64,000 nt of DNA from Haemophilus aegyptius (GCF_900475885.1 NZ_LS483429.1:1488001-1552000); one strand, 5' to 3'. Shown: positions 15,052-26,180, counted from the first letter of the stretch. Notes: a model not told the origin generated them from the letters alone. Translations and numbers: made by a program.

Positions 15052-15900
15052 TTATTTTTTATGTTGAAAGAAGAGTCGAGTGAAAATGTTTAAGCAAAGC
15101 ACAAATAATGTTATTAGAGCTGCACCTGCCCAAGCTAGATTATTCCAATCTGTAAAAGGACTTGCTGCATATTGATAAATAACTACAGGTAAATTTGCGA
15201 TAGGTTCATTCATATTCCAAGATAGAAATTGATTAGACAGAGCGGTAAATAATAGCGGTGCAGTTTCTCCTGAAATTCGGGCAACTGCTAATAGCACGCC
15301 AGTTAAAATCCCTGATTTAGCTGCTCGATAACAAATCATCATAATAACTTGCCATTGAGAGCAACCAAGAGCTGCCGCTGCTTCACGTAAATTATTTGGT
15401 ACAAGTAATAACATATTGTCCGTAGTGCGTACCACGATAGGAATAAGCAATAAAGCTAATGCGAATGCTCCAGCCCACCCTGAAAAATGCTCGATTTTTG
15501 ATACATATAAGCTGTAAACAAACAAACCAATAATAATAGAAGGGGCAGAAAGAAGAATATCATTAAGAAAACGGGTAATTTGTGCGAAACGGCTATAACG
15601 ACCATATTCTGCCAAATACGTTCCTGCCAATACCCCTATAGGCGTGCCTATCAATGTACCCGCACCGACAATAAAAAACGAACCAATCAGTGCATTTAAC
15701 AATCCCCCTTTTTCATTAGGGGCAGGGGTAGATTGTGTGAATAAATCAATTGATAAAGCTGGAATGCCTTTGGTAATTAGAGTGAATAATATCCAACACA
15801 ACCAAAATAAGCCGATAATGACTGAAATATAGGAAAGCCCTAACATTAATTTATTGTGTGTTTTACGCCAATAAAAACGCAAGTTTTGATTAGTTTTCAT
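15052..15900 (-). CDS. pstA: Phosphate ABC transporter permease PstA
   Basis: A 282-residue inner-membrane protein with about six membrane segments and the permease EAA loop (NNLREAAAALGCSQWQVIM). It pairs with PstC to form the phosphate channel. The start follows the pstC stop by one base, showing tight coupling. Family length is normal. Confidence 0.95.
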   Translation of the reverse strand: MKTNQNLRFYWRKTHNKLMLGLSYISVIIGLFWLCWILFTLITKGIPALSIDLFTQSTPAPNEKGGLLNALIGSFFIVGAGTLIGTPIGVLAGTYLAEYGRYSRFAQITRFLNDILLSAPSIIIGLFVYSLYVSKIEHFSGWAGAFALALLLIPIVVRTTDNMLLLVPNNLREAAAALGCSQWQVIMMICYRAAKSGILTGVLLAVARISGETAPLLFTALSNQFLSWNMNEPIANLPVVIYQYAASPFTDWNNLAWAGAALITLFVLCLNIFTRLFFQHKK

Positions 15901-15901
15901 C

Positions 15902-16849
15902 TTATTTCCCTTTTGTTTGTTGCATTTTTGTAATCATTAATCTTGATAAAATCAATACCATAGTTGTGATAACAAAGAGAAGTAATCCTAATTCCATCAA
16001 TGCAGATTTTTGTAATCCACCTGCTTCATTAAATTCGTTAGCAATAGCAGATGCGATTGAGGTAGAAGGTGAAAATAAGGAATTAGGCAATTGAAACGAA
16101 TTACCTATAATAAAAGTGATAGCCATTGTTTCGCCCAATGCTCTTCCCAATCCTAGCATCACACTCCCAACAAGCCCTATTCTAGTGTGTGGTACAATCA
16201 CTTGTCGAACCACTTCCCAAGTGGTTGCACCTAATCCATAAGCACCTTCTTTTAACATTGGTGGTACTATACTAAAGACATCCCGCATTACGGATGCAAT
16301 AAAAGGAATGATCATTATGGCAAGCACTAATCCTGCCGTAAATAAACCAACACCAAAAGGTACGCCAGAAAAAAATAATTCTAATCCAGGTAAATTCCCC
16401 AAATTGTCAATTAGTACTGGCTGAATATGCTCTTGAAATAATGGAACGAAAACAAACAACCCCCACATTCCGTAAATAATAGAAGGAATTGCAGCTAGCA
16501 TTTCAATTGCAATGCTTATAGGACGTTTTAGCCAATTGGGAGCTAGCTCCGTTAAAAAAATAGCAATACCAAATGAAATGGGTACTGCGATAAATAATGC
16601 GATACCCGCCGTAATAAGCGTACCTAAAATAGGAATAATTGCCCCATATTGTTCTTGTACAGGATCCCAATATGTTTCTAATAGAAAATTCCCACCAAAA
16701 CGTTTAATACTTTCCCAGCTTCCTATGACTAAAGAAATTAAAATAGCAGCAAGTAAAATAAACACAAGCAAAGCAAACAATGCCGTAGTCTGTTTGAATA
16801 ATGATTCAATCCATGTTTGATTAAAATATTTCCGACTTTTTGTGAGCAT
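15902..16849 (-). CDS. pstC: Phosphate ABC transporter permease PstC
   Basis: A 315-residue inner-membrane protein with about six membrane segments. The EAA loop is LKEGAYGLGATTWEVVRQV. It forms the phosphate channel with PstA. It is separated from pstS by 93 bases that contain a perfect inverted uptake-signal pair, which probably reduces readthrough so that PstS is made in excess of the membrane parts. Confidence 0.95.
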   Translation of the reverse strand: MLTKSRKYFNQTWIESLFKQTTALFALLVFILLAAILISLVIGSWESIKRFGGNFLLETYWDPVQEQYGAIIPILGTLITAGIALFIAVPISFGIAIFLTELAPNWLKRPISIAIEMLAAIPSIIYGMWGLFVFVPLFQEHIQPVLIDNLGNLPGLELFFSGVPFGVGLFTAGLVLAIMIIPFIASVMRDVFSIVPPMLKEGAYGLGATTWEVVRQVIVPHTRIGLVGSVMLGLGRALGETMAITFIIGNSFQLPNSLFSPSTSIASAIANEFNEAGGLQKSALMELGLLLFVITTMVLILSRLMITKMQQTKGK

Positions 16850-16876
16850 AAGTATTTTCCAAAATTATTTAAGATA

Positions 16877-16923
16877 ACCGCACTTTATTAATGTTAAATG
16901 CTAGGTTTTGTATAAAGTGCGGT
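16877..16923. terminator. Inverted uptake-signal pair between pstS and pstC (attenuator-like)
   Basis: ACCGCACTTTAT at 16877-16888 and ATAAAGTGCGGT at 16912-16923 are perfect 12-base inverted repeats with a 23-base loop. On the transcribed minus strand the hairpin lies 20 bases after the pstS stop. It serves both as DNA-uptake sequence and, probably, as partial terminator. Confidence 0.75.
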
Positions 16924-16942
16924 ATAAAATAAAGAGATTTTA

Positions 16943-17959
16943 TTATTTTAGCTCTGTTTTCCATTGACTTTTAATGGTAGATACCACATCAGCTGGAATT
17001 GGTACATAATCTAATTCAGTTGCCGCATCTTGCCCTCTTGAGAATGCCCAATCAAAAAAGGCTAATACATTTTTAGTTGTTTCAGGATTGTCAGAATATT
17101 TATTTAATAAAATAAAACTCGCTGCCGTAATTGGCCAAGATTTTTCCCCCGTTTCATTGGTTAATATAACACCCATTCCCGCCTTTTCGTGCCATTTTGC
17201 GTGACTTGCAGCTGCCATGAAACTTTCATTAGAAGGCTGTACAAATTGCCCTGCTTGATTTTGTAATGAAATCCAAGCAAGCTGATTTTGTTTGGCATAG
17301 GCATACTCTACATAACCAATGCTGTATTTCATTTGGCGAACATAAGAAGCAACTCCCTCATTCCCCTTTCCACCTTGACCTGTTAACCACTTCACTGATT
17401 TACCTTCACCAACTTGATTTTTCCAATCGTTCGAAACTTTAGATAGATAATTAGTGAAGCCAAATGTTGTTCCAGAGCCGTCTGAACGATGAATCACAAT
17501 AATGTTTTTATTTGGTAAAGGAAGCGTTGGATTTAATGCAACTAAGTCAGGATCGTTCCATTTTTTAATCTTACCAAGGAAGATTTCTGCTAACAGCTTA
17601 CCTGATAACTTTAATTTACCAGGTTTAATTTCAGGCAAATTAACAACAGGCACTATACCACCGATAACCGCAGGGAATTGGACTAGTTGGTGTTGTTGTA
17701 ATAATTCGGATTTCATTGGATCGTCAGAGGCACCAAAATCAACCGTTTTTGCAATAATTTGCTGTTGTCCGCCGCCCGAACCGATGGATTGATAATTAAC
17801 TTTATTCCCAGTTTCTTTCTCATATAAAGATGCCCACTTCGCATAAATTGGATAAGGGAAAGACGCTCCAGCACCAGTGATGCTATTAGCTTGAGCAAAA
17901 GGTAACGTACCTAAGGTTAAAACGATAATAAGATTTTTTTTCATTTTATGCATAAACAT
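16943..17959 (-). CDS. pstS: Periplasmic phosphate-binding protein PstS
   Basis: A 338-residue exported protein. The N-terminus (MKKNLIIVLTLGTLPFAQA region) is a signal peptide. Mature PstS motifs follow: ITGAGASFPYPIYAKW, IGSGGGQQQIIAKTVDFGAS, and the phosphate-loop HRSDGSGTTFGFTNYL. The first ATG is chosen because AAGGAG lies about 8 bases upstream; in-frame ATGs at codons 3 and 6 are alternatives. It captures phosphate for PstCAB. It is the first gene of the operon and is controlled by the Pho box at 18011-18032. Confidence 0.96.
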   Translation of the reverse strand: MFMHKMKKNLIIVLTLGTLPFAQANSITGAGASFPYPIYAKWASLYEKETGNKVNYQSIGSGGGQQQIIAKTVDFGASDDPMKSELLQQHQLVQFPAVIGGIVPVVNLPEIKPGKLKLSGKLLAEIFLGKIKKWNDPDLVALNPTLPLPNKNIIVIHRSDGSGTTFGFTNYLSKVSNDWKNQVGEGKSVKWLTGQGGKGNEGVASYVRQMKYSIGYVEYAYAKQNQLAWISLQNQAGQFVQPSNESFMAAASHAKWHEKAGMGVILTNETGEKSWPITAASFILLNKYSDNPETTKNVLAFFDWAFSRGQDAATELDYVPIPADVVSTIKSQWKTELK

Positions 17960-18010
17960 AACAAATTCTCCTTGAGTGTTATTTAGATTGCGTAGCGAAG
18001 TGTAGAAAAT

Positions 18011-18032
18011 AATTGTGACAGTTTGATGACAA
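18011..18032 (-). promoter_or_regulatory. Pho box of pstS
   Basis: On the minus strand this reads TTGTCATCAAA then CTGTCACAATT, two 11-base direct repeats of the CTGTCAT type spaced as PhoB dimers bind. A -10-like TACACT lies about 10 bases downstream, so the box replaces the -35 element. Confidence 0.88.
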
Positions 18033-18301
18033 TATGAAAAATTTTAAATGGATAATCAAAAGAAAGTAGTTATAAGAAAAGTACAGGTAAATTTGACCGT
18101 GTTTTTCTAGCAGAATGATATTACATTTGTCAATTAATTGATAACGATCTTTAGGTTTAATAAAAGTTGGTAAGTTTTCATGTTTACTCGATAATCTAAA
18201 TTTTCATCCAAATCTAAGGAGGAAAATAAAGACATATCTAATACTAATTTAAAATTTGTTAGTTTTATTATGACAACGTCACATTTAATTTATAGAATTA
18301 T

Positions 18302-18320
18302 GTAAATGATAATAATTGTT
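18302..18320. promoter_or_regulatory. Candidate Fur box upstream of ftnA
   Basis: The 19-mer GTAAATGATAATAATTGTT matches the Fur consensus (GATAATGATAATCATTATC) at 14 positions. It would link the ferritin genes to iron. The AT-richness of the region makes a chance match possible. Confidence 0.45.
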
Positions 18321-18461
18321 TTTTATTTTTCTTTTTAAAATTAATTAGTTATATCAAAATTTTTGATAAAAAAACTTGCAATTATCATTTGTGAATCTAA
18401 AATGATTGCCGCAAATTACGCTTTATTGCATTTTGTCAATCAAAATGGAAAGGAATTAGTT

Positions 18462-18950
18462 ATGCTTAATCAAATAATCATAAACAAGCTGAACGACCAA
18501 ATTAACTTAGAGTTCTACTCTTCTAATGTTTATTTACAAATGAGTGCATGGTGTTCAAAACACGGTTACGAGGGGGCTGCTACCTTCTTACTTCGTCATG
18601 CTGATGAAGAATTAGAACATATGCAAAAACTGTTTAATTATGTAAGTGAAACTAGTGGTATGCCTATTTTAGGAAAAATTGATGCACCTAAACATGATTA
18701 TTCTTCATTAAGAGAAGTTTTTGAAATAACTTTAGAACATGAAAAATTAGTCACGTCAAAAATCAATGAATTAGTTGAAGTTACTTTTGAAAGCAAAGAC
18801 TACTCTACTTTTAACTTCCTGCAGTGGTATGTAGCAGAACAGCATGAAGAAGAAAAATTATTTAGTGGAATTATTGATAGATTTAATCTTGTTGGCGAAG
18901 ATGGTAAAGGATTATTCTTTATTGATCGTGAACTCGCAACCTTGGAATAG
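18462..18950 (+). CDS. ftnA: Ferritin-like iron-storage protein (first of two)
   Basis: From the ATG at 18462, preceded by AAAGGAATTAGTT, the product is 162 residues and aligns end to end with bacterial ferritins. The ATG at 18363 would add 33 atypical residues and is rejected. Ferroxidase ligands are visible in [14 protein letters not shown] (Glu, Tyr), [12 protein letters not shown] (Glu, His) and [11 protein letters not shown] (Glu, Gln). 24 subunits form an iron-storing shell. ftnB follows 15 bases later; the two proteins are clearly paralogous and may co-assemble. Confidence 0.93.
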
Positions 18951-18965
18951 ATAGGAGAAAATAGT

Positions 18966-19463
18966 ATGTTATCAGAAAATGTAGTAAAACTATTAAACGA
19001 CCAAATGAATTTAGAGTTTTATTCTTCTAATTTATATTTACAAATGAGTGCTTGGTGCGATCAGCAAGGCTTTGAAGGCACTGCAAAATTCTTATCAGTT
19101 CATGCTGCTGAAGAAATGCAACATATGCGTAAATTATTTACTTATTTAAATGAAACTGGCTCACTTGCTGTAATTTCTGCAATTGAAGCACCTGCACATG
19201 AATATAAATCATTAAAAGAAGTAATTGAAACTACCTATGAGCATGAAAAATTAATTACCAGTAAAATCAATGAATTAGTAGGTAAAACCTTTGAAGAAAA
19301 AGACTACTCTGCATTTAATTTCTTACAATGGTATGTGGAAGAACAACATGAAGAAGAAAAATTATTTAGTAGTATTTTAGATAAATTAAATTTTCTTGGA
19401 GAAGATGGCAAAGGCTTGTTCCTAATCGATAAGGATTTAGGTAATCTCTCTACTGAAGCCTAA
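18966..19463 (+). CDS. ftnB: Ferritin-like iron-storage protein (second of two)
   Basis: A 165-residue ferritin with the same ferroxidase residues as its neighbour ([37 protein letters not shown]). It arose by tandem duplication and has diverged moderately. It starts 15 bases after ftnA behind TAGGAGAAAATAGT, so both are translated from one message. A terminator follows at 19477-19519. Confidence 0.93.
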   Translation: MLSENVVKLLNDQMNLEFYSSNLYLQMSAWCDQQGFEGTAKFLSVHAAEEMQHMRKLFTYLNETGSLAVISAIEAPAHEYKSLKEVIETTYEHEKLITSKINELVGKTFEEKDYSAFNFLQWYVEEQHEEEKLFSSILDKLNFLGEDGKGLFLIDKDLGNLSTEA

Positions 19464-19476
19464 TTATAGATTATCA

Positions 19477-19526
19477 AATCTGGCAGATCTTTTATTTAAA
19501 ATAATGTGTCTGCCAGATTATTTTAT
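19477..19526 (+). terminator. Terminator of ftnAB
   Basis: AATCTGGCAGA (19477-19487) pairs with TCTGCCAGATT (19509-19519), followed by ATTTTATT. Confidence 0.8.
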
Positions 19527-19669
19527 TCCAAATTTTCCAAAAATATTTTCTATTGCATAATTACATCTCGTAATCTTATTTCTAATCTTATCAAAACATA
19601 TTGCTTGCCTTATATTAAGTATATTTTGAGTTAATCAAGGTATTATAAAAATGAAAAGGATCTATACTG

Positions 19670-20521
<852 letters not shown>

Positions 20522-20567
20522 AAGTAAACATTTTTCATCAAAAAACATAAAAAATGTTAATTCAGGC

Positions 20568-20601
20568 TTGACTTATCTCTATCGTACTTTTTTAATAGTG
20601 C
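20568..20601 (+). promoter_or_regulatory. trpE promoter with TrpR-operator-like site
   Basis: TTGACT (20568-20573) and TTTAAT (20591-20596) are 17 bases apart. Overlapping the -10, CGTACT and AATAGTGC form an imperfect palindrome of the kind TrpR binds (GNACT...AGTNC). Only about 25 bases separate this from the trpE start and there is no Trp-codon leader peptide, so attenuation of the E. coli type is unlikely. Confidence 0.6.
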
Positions 20602-20625
20602 AAAAGTTTCCAAAAGGATATCAAT

Positions 20626-22176
20626 ATGCAAACTCAAGCCTTTATTGCGGTGACAGCTCAACCCATTCCCTATTATGCTGACACCACCGCTATTTTTAAT
20701 ACACTTTGCCAACCTAATTCAAATTCTCTTCTACTCGACTCTGCCGAAATCGGAAGTAAAAATAGTTTACAAAGTCTTATTTTAGTTAATGCTGCAGTTA
20801 AGATAACTTGTTTAGGTCACAACGTCACATTTAAAGCTTTAAATAAGAATGGAAAACAAGTTTTAAAAGAAATTCATCCAAAATTAACCGCACTTGGAAA
20901 AATAAGTGCGGTCAATTTTGAAGAGGAATTTTCTGTACAATTTTCACCACTTGATAATCAACTCGATGAAGATAGTAAATTACAGTCTGCAACTATTTTT
21001 GATGGATTACGTGTTGTTTCTACTCTTTATCAACATAGCCAAACGCCTATTTTCTTAGGTGGATTATTTGCTTACGATCTCGTCGCAAATTTCATTCCAA
21101 TGGATGGCATTACATTAAAAAATGATGGTATCAACTGCCCTGATTACAGTTTCTATCTTGCCGAACACTTAATAACTATCGACCATCAAAATCAACAAGC
21201 AACACTCAAAAGTTTCTGTTTTGCTCAAGAAGAACAAGTCAATATTGCGAAAACCTCACTTTCTATCGCACAAAAACTAAAAAATATTGATCACGTTCTT
21301 TCTATCAAAGCGGTAAGTGATGAAGTTAAAACAAACTTTGACGATCCTGAATTTACTGGCATAGTGAAAGCCTTAAAACACCATATTAATATTGGAGATG
21401 TTTTCCAAATTGTGCCTTCTCGCCGTTTCTCCCTTGCTTGCCCGAATACATTAGCCAGTTACGCTCAACTCAAACAAAATAATCCAAGCCCTTATATGTT
21501 CTATATGAACGATGAAGACTTTATTTTGTTTGGTGCATCGCCAGAAAGTGCGCTGAAATACGCGCCAGAAAATCGTCAGCTAGAAATTTACCCTATCGCA
21601 GGTTCACGCCCTCGTGGTTTTGATGCTCACGGCAACATTGATCCTGAATTGGATGCGCGTTTAGAACTAGAACTTCGCCTTGATCACAAAGAACAAGCGG
21701 AACATTTAATGTTGGTTGATTTAGCACGTAACGACATTGCTCGAGTTTGCCAAAGCGGTACCCGTAAAGTGGCTGAGTTAATGCAGGTGGATCGCTATTC
21801 TCACATCATGCATTTGGTCTCTCGCGTAGTGGGTAAATTACGCCCTGAGTTAGATGCGCTTCACGCCTATCAAGCCTGTATGAATATGGGCACATTAACT
21901 GGTGCGCCAAAAATCAAAGCAATGCAACTTATTTATCAATTTGAGCAGCAAAAACGCCATAGTTACGGTGGTGCGGTGGGTTATCTCACGTCCGATGGAC
22001 ATTTTGATACCTGTATCGTAATTCGTTCTGCTTTTGTACAAAATGGAATAGCCCATGTACAAGCAGGTTGCGGTGAAGTATTGGATTCTGATCCACAAAT
22101 GGAAGCTGATGAAACACGCCACAAAGCCGCGGCTGTCTTAAAAGCAATTCGTCAAGTTAATACACAAGCAAAATAA
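20626..22176 (+). CDS. trpE: Anthranilate synthase component I
   Basis: A 516-residue chorismate-binding enzyme that makes anthranilate, the first step of tryptophan synthesis, using ammonia from TrpG. Characteristic strings are FQIVPSRRF, YPIAGSRPRG, VDLARNDIARVC, MGTLTGAPKIKAM and RHSYGGAVGYL, all in the C-terminal catalytic half. The start has AAAAGGATATCA upstream. It opens the trpE-trpG-(tautomerase)-trpD-trpCF cluster. Uptake signals lie inside at about 20888 and 20904. Confidence 0.96.
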   Translation: MQTQAFIAVTAQPIPYYADTTAIFNTLCQPNSNSLLLDSAEIGSKNSLQSLILVNAAVKITCLGHNVTFKALNKNGKQVLKEIHPKLTALGKISAVNFEEEFSVQFSPLDNQLDEDSKLQSATIFDGLRVVSTLYQHSQTPIFLGGLFAYDLVANFIPMDGITLKNDGINCPDYSFYLAEHLITIDHQNQQATLKSFCFAQEEQVNIAKTSLSIAQKLKNIDHVLSIKAVSDEVKTNFDDPEFTGIVKALKHHINIGDVFQIVPSRRFSLACPNTLASYAQLKQNNPSPYMFYMNDEDFILFGASPESALKYAPENRQLEIYPIAGSRPRGFDAHGNIDPELDARLELELRLDHKEQAEHLMLVDLARNDIARVCQSGTRKVAELMQVDRYSHIMHLVSRVVGKLRPELDALHAYQACMNMGTLTGAPKIKAMQLIYQFEQQKRHSYGGAVGYLTSDGHFDTCIVIRSAFVQNGIAHVQAGCGEVLDSDPQMEADETRHKAAAVLKAIRQVNTQAK

Positions 22177-22188
22177 GGAAGAATTATT

Positions 22189-22770
22189 ATGGCTAATATT
22201 TTATTTTTAGATAACTTCGATTCCTTCACTTACAATCTTGTGGATCAATTTCGTGTATTAGGTCACAACGTCACAATTTATCGTAATGACTGCGATTTAG
22301 AAAAACTGGTAGAAACCGCACTCAATACACCTGATACCATTCTTGCACTTTCTCCAGGGCCAGGAACACCATCAGAAGCGGGGATTTTACTGCCATTGAT
22401 CGAACGCTTAAAAAATCAAGTACCGATTATTGGAATTTGTTTAGGTCATCAAGCGTTGATTCAAGCCTTTGGCGGTAAGGTTGTTCACGCTGGCGAAGTG
22501 TTGCATGGTAAAGTTTCTCGTATATCCCATGATAACGAAGCGATGTTTAAAGATCTTGCTAATCCAATGCCTGTGGCGCGTTATCATTCTTTAATGGGAC
22601 AAGATTTACCAAAAGAATTTATCGTCAATGCGGAATATAATGGCATTATCATGGCAATTCGTCATCGTGATTTACCCATTTGCGCATTCCAATTTCACCC
22701 TGAAAGTATTTTAACTGTGCAAGGTTCGCAATTATTACAACAATCAATTGAATGGTTGTTAAATAGATAA
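22189..22770 (+). CDS. trpG: Anthranilate synthase component II (glutamine amidotransferase)
   Basis: A 193-residue class I glutamine amidotransferase. The catalytic Cys lies in GICLGHQAL, and His and Glu in FQFHPES. It releases ammonia from glutamine for TrpE. Unlike E. coli, where this domain is fused to TrpD, it is a separate protein here. It begins 12 bases after trpE with an AAGGAAGAATT ribosome site. An uptake-signal hairpin follows it. Confidence 0.96.
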   Translation: MANILFLDNFDSFTYNLVDQFRVLGHNVTIYRNDCDLEKLVETALNTPDTILALSPGPGTPSEAGILLPLIERLKNQVPIIGICLGHQALIQAFGGKVVHAGEVLHGKVSRISHDNEAMFKDLANPMPVARYHSLMGQDLPKEFIVNAEYNGIIMAIRHRDLPICAFQFHPESILTVQGSQLLQQSIEWLLNR

Positions 22771-22778
22771 GACATCAA

Positions 22779-23205
<427 letters not shown>

Positions 23206-23257
23206 TAAAATATGGAAAATTAACAAATCCACATACAAAGAAAAACAGGAATAGACT

Positions 23258-24259
23258 ATGCAACACAACCAATTATTAGAACAACTTTATAGCGGACATT
23301 CACTTTCAACCTCAGAAAGCACCGCTCTTTTTAATGCAGTCATCCAAGGTGAGCTTTCCAATGAACAAATTGCTGCGATGCTTATTGCTTTAAAAGTGCG
23401 GGAAGCAAATACTGAGGAAATTTCGGGTGCCGTTGCCGCCTCATTACAAAATGCCAAAGCATTTCCATATCCAAATTATCCTTTTGCGGATATTGTAGGA
23501 ACAGGAGGCAATGGTCAAAACACCATTAATATTTCCACTACCAGTGCGATTGTTGCGGCATCAATGGGAGCAAAAATAGCAAAACATGGCAATCGTAGCG
23601 TGTCGAGTAAATCAGGTGCTAGCGATGTGCTTACCGCACTTGGCGTTAATGTGAACGTCACACCAGAGCAAGCTCGACAAGCGTTAGATGAAATTGGTGT
23701 CTGTTTTTTATTTGCTCAACAATATCATTCTGGTTTCCGTCATGTTGCGCCAGTCCGTGCCACTTTAAAAACGCGCACTATCTTTAATATTTTAGGGCCG
23801 CTTATCAATCCTGCTCGCCCAACTTATCATTTACTTGGCGTATATGCGCCTGAATTAGTAAAAACCTATGCTGAAACCGCAGTTGCCTTAGAACATCAAC
23901 ATTCCTTTGTTGTACATGGTTCTGGCTTAGATGAAGTCGCATTGCATGGCGAAACACAAGTGGCAGAAATTAAAAATGGCAAAATTGAATATTTCACTTT
24001 AACACCTGAAGATTTTGGCTTAAAAGCGCAATCCCTCGAAAGCCTTCGCGGTGGTGAACCACAAGAAAATGCCCAAATGCTCACCGCACTTTTACAAGGT
24101 AAAGGCAAAGCTGAACACGCAAATGCTGTAGCGGCAAACACGGCATTATTATTGAAATTATTTGGTCATGATGACTTAAAACAAAATGTGCAAAATGTAT
24201 TGGCGCATCTTGCATCAGGTAAAGCCTTTGAAACATTGCAGGAATTAACTACATATTAA
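23258..24259 (+). CDS. trpD: Anthranilate phosphoribosyltransferase
   Basis: A 333-residue enzyme that joins anthranilate to phosphoribosyl pyrophosphate. Signature strings are [20 protein letters not shown] (PRPP loop), [17 protein letters not shown] and the anthranilate-binding [20 protein letters not shown]. The length is that of a stand-alone TrpD. It lies 52 bases after the tautomerase-like gene and 36 bases before trpCF. Confidence 0.96.
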   Translation: MQHNQLLEQLYSGHSLSTSESTALFNAVIQGELSNEQIAAMLIALKVREANTEEISGAVAASLQNAKAFPYPNYPFADIVGTGGNGQNTINISTTSAIVAASMGAKIAKHGNRSVSSKSGASDVLTALGVNVNVTPEQARQALDEIGVCFLFAQQYHSGFRHVAPVRATLKTRTIFNILGPLINPARPTYHLLGVYAPELVKTYAETAVALEHQHSFVVHGSGLDEVALHGETQVAEIKNGKIEYFTLTPEDFGLKAQSLESLRGGEPQENAQMLTALLQGKGKAEHANAVAANTALLLKLFGHDDLKQNVQNVLAHLASGKAFETLQELTTY

Positions 24260-24295
24260 TAAAAGCTAATTTGATACGCCACAATAAGAAGAAAA

Positions 24296-25729
24296 ATGAT
24301 GATCACTCAAGATTTTACTAAACCTATTGATTCCGCTACGGTGCTACAAAAAATTGTGCTTGATAAAGCGCAATGGGTTAAAGCAAAGGAAACTGAATTT
24401 CCCCTTTCTCAGTTTAAACAAAACATTCAAAAATCTGACCGCTCTTTTTATGCAGCATTAGCAAAAGGCACGCATCAAAAGCCCGCCTATATTTTGGAAT
24501 GTAAAAAAGCCTCCCCTTCCAAGGGATTAATTCGTGCTGAATTTAATTTGGAAGAAATCGCCAATGTCTATAAACATTATGCCTATGCTATATCTGTGCT
24601 GACAGATGAAAAATACTTCCAAGGCAATTTTAAGTTCTTGCCTTTAGTTCGCGGTATCGTGAGCCAACCTGTGCTTTGCAAAGATTTTATGATTAGCGAA
24701 TATCAAGTTTATCTTGCTCGCTACTATCAAGCGGATGCGATTTTATTAATGCTTTCCGTGGTAAATGATGAAACTTATCGTGTACTGGCAGATCTTGCAC
24801 ATTCTCTTGGTATGGGTGTATTGACAGAAACCAGCAATGAAGAAGAATTTGAACGCGCCCTTGCGCTTGGTGCGAAAATTATTGGTGTCAATAATCGTAA
24901 CTTGCACGATTTAAGCGTGGATTTAAATCGTGTTGTTGAACTCACTGAAAAATACGCCGACCGTATCCCTGCCGATATACGTATTATTAGCGAATCAGGC
25001 ATTTACAATCACAACCAAATGCGTCAATTACAAAAAGTGGCGCATGGTTTCTTAATTGGGAGCAGCTTAATGGGCAACCAAGATTTGAATAATGCGGTGC
25101 GTGAAGTGATTTTTGGAGAAAATAAAGTATGCGGTTTAACGCGCGCGCAAGATGTCAAAATCGTTTACGAAAACGGTGCACTTTACGGCGGATTAATCTT
25201 CGCAGAACATTCAAAACGTTGTGTGAGTTTACGCCAAGCGCAAGAATTAGTAACCGCTGCGCCACTTCGATTTGTTGGTGTATTTCAGAATCAAGGCATT
25301 GATTTCATCGTCAAAATAGCAAGCCAATTGCAGCTTTATGCGGTGCAATTACATGGTGCAGAAAATGAAGTATTTATTACCGCACTTCGTCAGCAACTAG
25401 CAGAAAATACACAAATCTGGAAAGCTATTTCTGTCAATACTGAAGCCCAAAGTGTGATCGATTTTATCGATGATTTGAATGTGGATCGTTATATTTTTGA
25501 CAGCCAAACAGCGAATCAACAAGGTGGCACGGGAAAAACTTTTGATTGGTCATTAATTCCTGAACATCTTAAACACAAGATTATTTTAGCTGGAGGCATC
25601 TCACCAAATAATGTAGAACAAGCCATTCAACAAAACTGCTTAGGTTTGGATCTTAATTCTGGAGTAGAAAGTGCTACGGGCGTAAAAGATGAAGAAAAAA
25701 TGCGGTTAGTTTTTAATAATATTTATTAA
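24296..25729 (+). CDS. trpCF: Bifunctional indole-3-glycerol phosphate synthase / phosphoribosylanthranilate isomerase
   Basis: A 477-residue fusion of two TIM barrels, as in enterobacteria. The TrpC half (residues about 1-255) contains [26 protein letters not shown] and [11 protein letters not shown]. The TrpF half (about 258-477) begins [11 protein letters not shown] and ends [15 protein letters not shown]. It catalyses two successive steps of tryptophan synthesis. The second codon is also ATG and could be the start. The last two steps are encoded by trpBA, 15 kb away. Confidence 0.96.
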   Translation: MMITQDFTKPIDSATVLQKIVLDKAQWVKAKETEFPLSQFKQNIQKSDRSFYAALAKGTHQKPAYILECKKASPSKGLIRAEFNLEEIANVYKHYAYAISVLTDEKYFQGNFKFLPLVRGIVSQPVLCKDFMISEYQVYLARYYQADAILLMLSVVNDETYRVLADLAHSLGMGVLTETSNEEEFERALALGAKIIGVNNRNLHDLSVDLNRVVELTEKYADRIPADIRIISESGIYNHNQMRQLQKVAHGFLIGSSLMGNQDLNNAVREVIFGENKVCGLTRAQDVKIVYENGALYGGLIFAEHSKRCVSLRQAQELVTAAPLRFVGVFQNQGIDFIVKIASQLQLYAVQLHGAENEVFITALRQQLAENTQIWKAISVNTEAQSVIDFIDDLNVDRYIFDSQTANQQGGTGKTFDWSLIPEHLKHKIILAGGISPNNVEQAIQQNCLGLDLNSGVESATGVKDEEKMRLVFNNIY

Positions 25730-25860
25730 TTTTAATAACATAGAAATCACTAAATAATCTGAAATGAGCAACTGTTGGATCCAGATCGTAATAATTTATT
25801 CTACGTAATAGTAAAATAAATCTATATTTCAGCCTAAATGCCAATAGGAGTAAAAATATT

Positions 25861-26146
25861 ATGTGTTTAGGCGTTCCAGGTCAAATTATCAAAATTGATG
25901 CAAATTATCTTCAACTTGCCACAGTAGATGTATGTAGCGTACAACGTGAAGTAAATATTTCACTAGTCTGCACGGGAAATCCAGCCGATTTACTTGGCAA
26001 ATGGGTTCTCGTTCATGTGGGCTTTGCAATGAGTGTTATTGATGAAGATGAAGCTAAGAAAAGCTAAGAAAACCCAAGAGGCTCTGCTCGCAATGAGCCA
26101 ACTTGAACACGAAGTTGGAGATTTTTTAGGATTAAATCAAAAATAA
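25861..26146 (+). pseudogene. hypC: HypC/HybG-family hydrogenase maturation chaperone, frameshifted
   Basis: The frame from 25861 gives MCLGVPGQI, with the conserved Cys2, and [18 protein letters not shown], clear HypC motifs, but ends at codon 68 after KKS. A 10-base tandem duplication at about 26051-26072 (AAGCTAAGAA twice) shifts the frame. Past it the expected tail resumes (KKTQEALLAMSQLEHEVG) to a TAA at 26144-26146. Removing one copy gives 91 residues, the normal length. HypC helps insert iron into NiFe hydrogenases; no other hyp or hydrogenase gene is in the window. The shortened protein might still fold because the core is intact. Confidence 0.85.
26051..26072 (+). repeat. 10-base tandem duplication in hypC
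   Basis: AAGCTAAGAA occurs twice head to tail, followed by AA. It is the cause of the hypC frameshift. Confidence 0.9.
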
Positions 26147-26173
26147 AAAAGTAGGCATAATGCCTACTTTTTA
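26146..26173. terminator. Bidirectional terminator between hypC and valS
   Basis: AAAAAGTAGGCA and TGCCTACTTTTT form a perfect stem with a TAA loop. A/T runs on both sides let it serve both converging genes. Confidence 0.9.
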
Positions 26174-26180
26174 TATTTAG

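Larger units (their letters stand above)
17960..18461. other. Intergenic region between divergent pstS and ftnA
   Basis: About 500 bases hold the Pho box and pstS promoter on the left and a Fur-like site on the right. AAGGAGGAAAATAAAG near 18216 resembles a ribosome site but no reading frame follows. The frame of ftnA is open back to an ATG at 18363, but the first 33 residues of that extension do not look like ferritin. Confidence 0.6.

Noticed and set aside
18363-18461. N-terminal extension of the first ferritin
   Set aside because: The 33 added residues are not ferritin-like, and a clear ribosome site precedes the ATG at 18462.
20522-20625. trp leader peptide with attenuator
   Set aside because: No frame with Trp codons and only about 25 bases between promoter and trpE; an AACATTTTT/AAAAATGTT palindrome upstream lies before the promoter.
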